Part shown: positions 62,205 to 64,000 of the stretch, piece by piece | How positions within the stretch are numbered: position 1 is the stretch's first letter | Layout: every line of letters begins with the position of its first letter | Source of the DNA: Siphonodentalium dalli | Lineage: Eukaryota > Mollusca > Scaphopoda > Gadilida > Siphonodentaliidae | Reading direction: 5' to 3' | Length of the DNA stretch: 64,000 bases | Assembly: GCA_032622095.1 (NCBI GenBank) | Contig: CP136069.1 | Location: forward strand, 106,296,278 to 106,360,277 | Made by a program: the position numbers and the translations under genes | The notes under the pieces: model-generated | Databases searched by the model: none | Seen by the model: the letters and a program-made list of their open reading frames with translations, nothing else | Told to the model about the DNA's origin: nothing

Positions 62205-64000
62205 ACATATAGGTATCCCCACCACATACATATAGGTATCCCCGCCACATACATATAGGTATCCCCACCACACACATGTTTGTATCCCCACCACACACAT
62301 CTATAGGTATCACCACCACATACATATATAGGTATACCCAACACATACATATATAGGTATCCCTACCACATACATATATAGTTATCCCCACCACACACAT
62401 CTATAGGTATCCCCACCACATACATATACATACATCCCCACCACGTACAACTATATGTATCCCCACCACACACATATATAGGTATCCCCACCACATACAT
62501 CTATATGTATCCCCACCACACACATATATAGGTATCCCCACCACATACATATATAGGTATCCCCACAACACACATCTATATGTATCCCCACCACACACAT
62601 CTAAAGGTATCCCCACCACACACATATATCTGTATCCCCACCACACACATATATAGGTGTCCCCACCACATACATATATAGGTATCCCCGCCACACACAT
62701 ATATAGGTGTCCCCACCACATACATATATAGGTATCCCCGCCACACACATATATAGGTCTCCCCACCACACACATATATAGGTCTCCCCACCACAAGCAT
62801 ATATAGGTATCCCCGCCACACACATATATAGGTATCCCCGCCACACACATATATAGGTATCCCCACCACACACATATATAGGTATCCCCGCCACATACAT
62901 ATGTAGGTCTCCCCGCCACATACATATATAGGTATCCCCACCACACATCTATAGGTATCCCCACCACACACATATATTGGTCTCCCCGCCACACACATAT
63001 ATAGGTATCCCCGCCACATACATATATAGGTCTTCCCGACACATACATATATAGGTATCCCCACCACACATCTATAGGTATCCCCACCACACACATATAT
63101 AGGTATCATCACCCCACACATATATAAGTCTCCCCGCCACATACATCTATAGGTCTCCCCACCACATACATATATAGGTATCACTACCACATACATATAT
63201 AGGTATCCCCACCACATACATATATAGGTATCCCCACCACACATATATATAGGTAACCCCGCCACACACATATATAGGTATCCCTACCACATACATATAT
63301 ATATATCCTCACCACACACATATATAGGTCTCCACGCCACATACATCCATAGGTCTCCCCACCACACACATATATAGGTATCACCACTACATACATGTAT
63401 AGGTATCCCCACCACATACATATATAGGTATCCCTACCACACACATATATAGGTATCCCCCCACACACATATATAGGTATCCCCACCACATACATCTATA
63501 GGTATCCCTACCACATACATATATAGGTATCCTCACCACACACATATATAGGTATCACCACCACATACATATATAGGTATCCCCGCCACACACATATATA
63601 GGTATCCCCGCCACATACATATATAGGTATCCCCGCCACATACATATATAGGTATCCCCACCACATACATATATAGGTATCACTACCACATACATATATA
63701 GGTATCCCCACCACACACATATATATAGGTATCCCCGCCACACACATATATAGGTATCCCCACCACATACTTATATAGGTCTCCGCACCACATAAATCTA
63801 TAGGTTCTCCCCACCACACACATCTATAGGTATCCCCACCACACACATATATAGGTATCACCACCACACACATATATAGGTATCCCCACCACATACATAT
63901 ATAGGTATTCCCACCACATAAATATATAGGTATCCCCACCACACACATCTATAGGTATCCCCACCACACACATCTATAGGTATCCCCACCACATTCATAT
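62205..64000. repeat. 2.11-kb tandem duplication, copy 2 (runs off the window)
   Basis: Direct partner of 60092-62204. A small private change, CATGTTTGTATCC near 62278 for CATGTAGGTATCC near 60165, separates the copies. Whether a third copy follows cannot be seen. Confidence 0.85.

Larger units (their letters stand above)
1..64000. repeat. 25-bp satellite array filling the window
   Basis: Every line of the window is made of one short unit repeated head to tail in the same orientation. The modal unit is 25 bp: GGTATCCCC, ACCACA(T/C)ACA, then an alternating TATATA tail. The consensus with T has 9 A, 8 C, 6 T and 2 G, so it is about 40% GC with strong C-over-G asymmetry on the + strand. Common variants are CATCTATAGG for CATATATAGG, TATCACC or TATCCCCGCC for TATCCCCACC, GTTATCC for GGTATCC, TATATGTAT for TATAGGTAT, and GGTCTCC for GGTATCC. 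Unit length also varies: 23 bp (one AT or CA step lost), 24 bp (one C lost from the C4 run), 26 bp and 27 bp (an extra AT). No unique sequence interrupts it and neither edge is reached. Satellite identity is certain; species, chromosomal position and function are not. Confidence 0.98.
59554..64000. repeat. Superrepeat module M7, cut by the window edge
   Basis: Type II module corresponding to M3 (GGTTCTCC at 61713 is 40897 plus 20,816). The CATATACATACATCCCC unit is at 60309 and ACAAGCAT near 60679. Relative to M3 it has several small losses, for example CATAATATATGTAGG near 59418 and a missing C in TATCCCGCC near 59656. From 62.2 kb the module begins again by a local tandem duplication. Confidence 0.72.

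Noticed and set aside
1-64000. CRISPR array
   Set aside because: There are no unique spacers. Repeat units abut directly, the unit is 25 bp, and no cas genes are present.
1-64000. Telomere of a budding-yeast type, because Kluyveromyces lactis has a 25-bp telomeric repeat that from memory shares the string CACCACATAC with this monomer
   Set aside because: The rest of the monomer differs. Telomerase-templated arrays of that kind are short and uniform, whereas this one is over 64 kb with many variant units and kilobase-scale higher-order structure. The shared ten bases are most likely chance.
1-64000. Coding repeat of a large secreted, surface or silk-like protein
   Set aside because: A coding array would be expected to keep a unit length divisible by three. 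Here units of 23, 24, 25, 26 and 27 bp are mixed freely and stop-making variants are common in every frame.
1-64000. tRNA, rRNA, snRNA or other RNA genes
   Set aside because: No stretch departs from the monomer for long enough to hold one, and I saw no A/B box or conserved rRNA segment.
1-64000. Transposable element insertions or terminal repeats
   Set aside because: I found no non-monomer sequence, no poly-A tail, no LTR-like ends and no transposase-like frame. Block boundaries are repeat-to-repeat switches.
1-64000. A defence system, toxin system or other gene-based novel system
   Set aside because: There is no gene content at all. The only unusual structure is the hierarchy of repeats.
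1-64000. G-quadruplex array on the - strand
   Set aside because: Each unit gives GGTGGGG and one more short run or none, with long AT-containing gaps between units. At best this is weak two-layer potential, so I do not claim it.
1-64000. Whole structure as an assembly artefact
   Set aside because: Copies differ by consistent private variants (for example GGTTCTCC only in type II modules), which simple misassembly would not create. It cannot be excluded for the most similar pairs (45.33-54.68 kb and 60.09-64.0 kb), so it is listed as a check there.

Overview
The whole 64,000-base window is one uninterrupted tandem repeat. I found no gene, RNA gene, transposon, CRISPR array or unique flank. 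The basic monomer is 25 bp. Read on the + strand it has three parts: GGTATCCCC, then ACCACA(T/C)ACA, then an alternating TATATA tail that runs into the next GGTAT. At about 25 bp per unit the window holds roughly 2,560 to 2,580 monomers, and the array runs off both ends. This is eukaryotic satellite (or very long minisatellite) DNA, as found in heterochromatic, pericentromeric, subtelomeric or sex-chromosome blocks. I do not recognise the monomer, and the sequence gives no basis for naming a species.

The numerous open frames, almost all on the - strand, are a by-product of the repeat. The consensus has no TTA, CTA or TCA on the + strand, so its complement has no stop codon in any frame. ATG is present in every unit, and because 25 is not a multiple of 3 all frames read the same cyclic 25-residue Cys/Trp/Tyr/Gly-rich string. 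I annotate none of them as genes.

The real information lies in monomer variants and their order, which show nested higher-order repeats (HORs). In 0-18 kb the array is a patchwork of 0.6-1.4 kb blocks reused at offsets of 1,357, 2,791, 3,874/3,849, about 9,426-9,501, 11,487 and 1,037 bp. From 18 to 28 kb it has longer tandem periods of 2,610-2,612 bp and then 1,537/1,511 bp. From about 28 kb to the end it becomes a superrepeat. Seven modules, each opened here by a GTCTGCCC variant (29836, 34614, 38761, 45639, 50316, 54968, 59554), are spaced about 4.15-4.78 kb apart, except one that is interrupted.

The modules fall into an ordered series. M1-M2-M3 (about 27.9-41.2 kb) is repeated as M4-M6-M7 (about 43.7-62.0 kb). 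M5 is an extra, nearly identical 4,677-bp copy of M4. Between the two series, at about 41.2-43.7 kb, lies an insertion-like stretch that copies left-half sequence (11.7-13.5 kb, then 10.06-10.8 kb) with sharp switch points. The last module carries its own 2,113-2,115-bp tandem duplication. This pattern is expected from repeated unequal crossing-over, gene conversion or amplification, and some of it could in principle be assembly error. The sequence alone does not show that the array has a cellular function.
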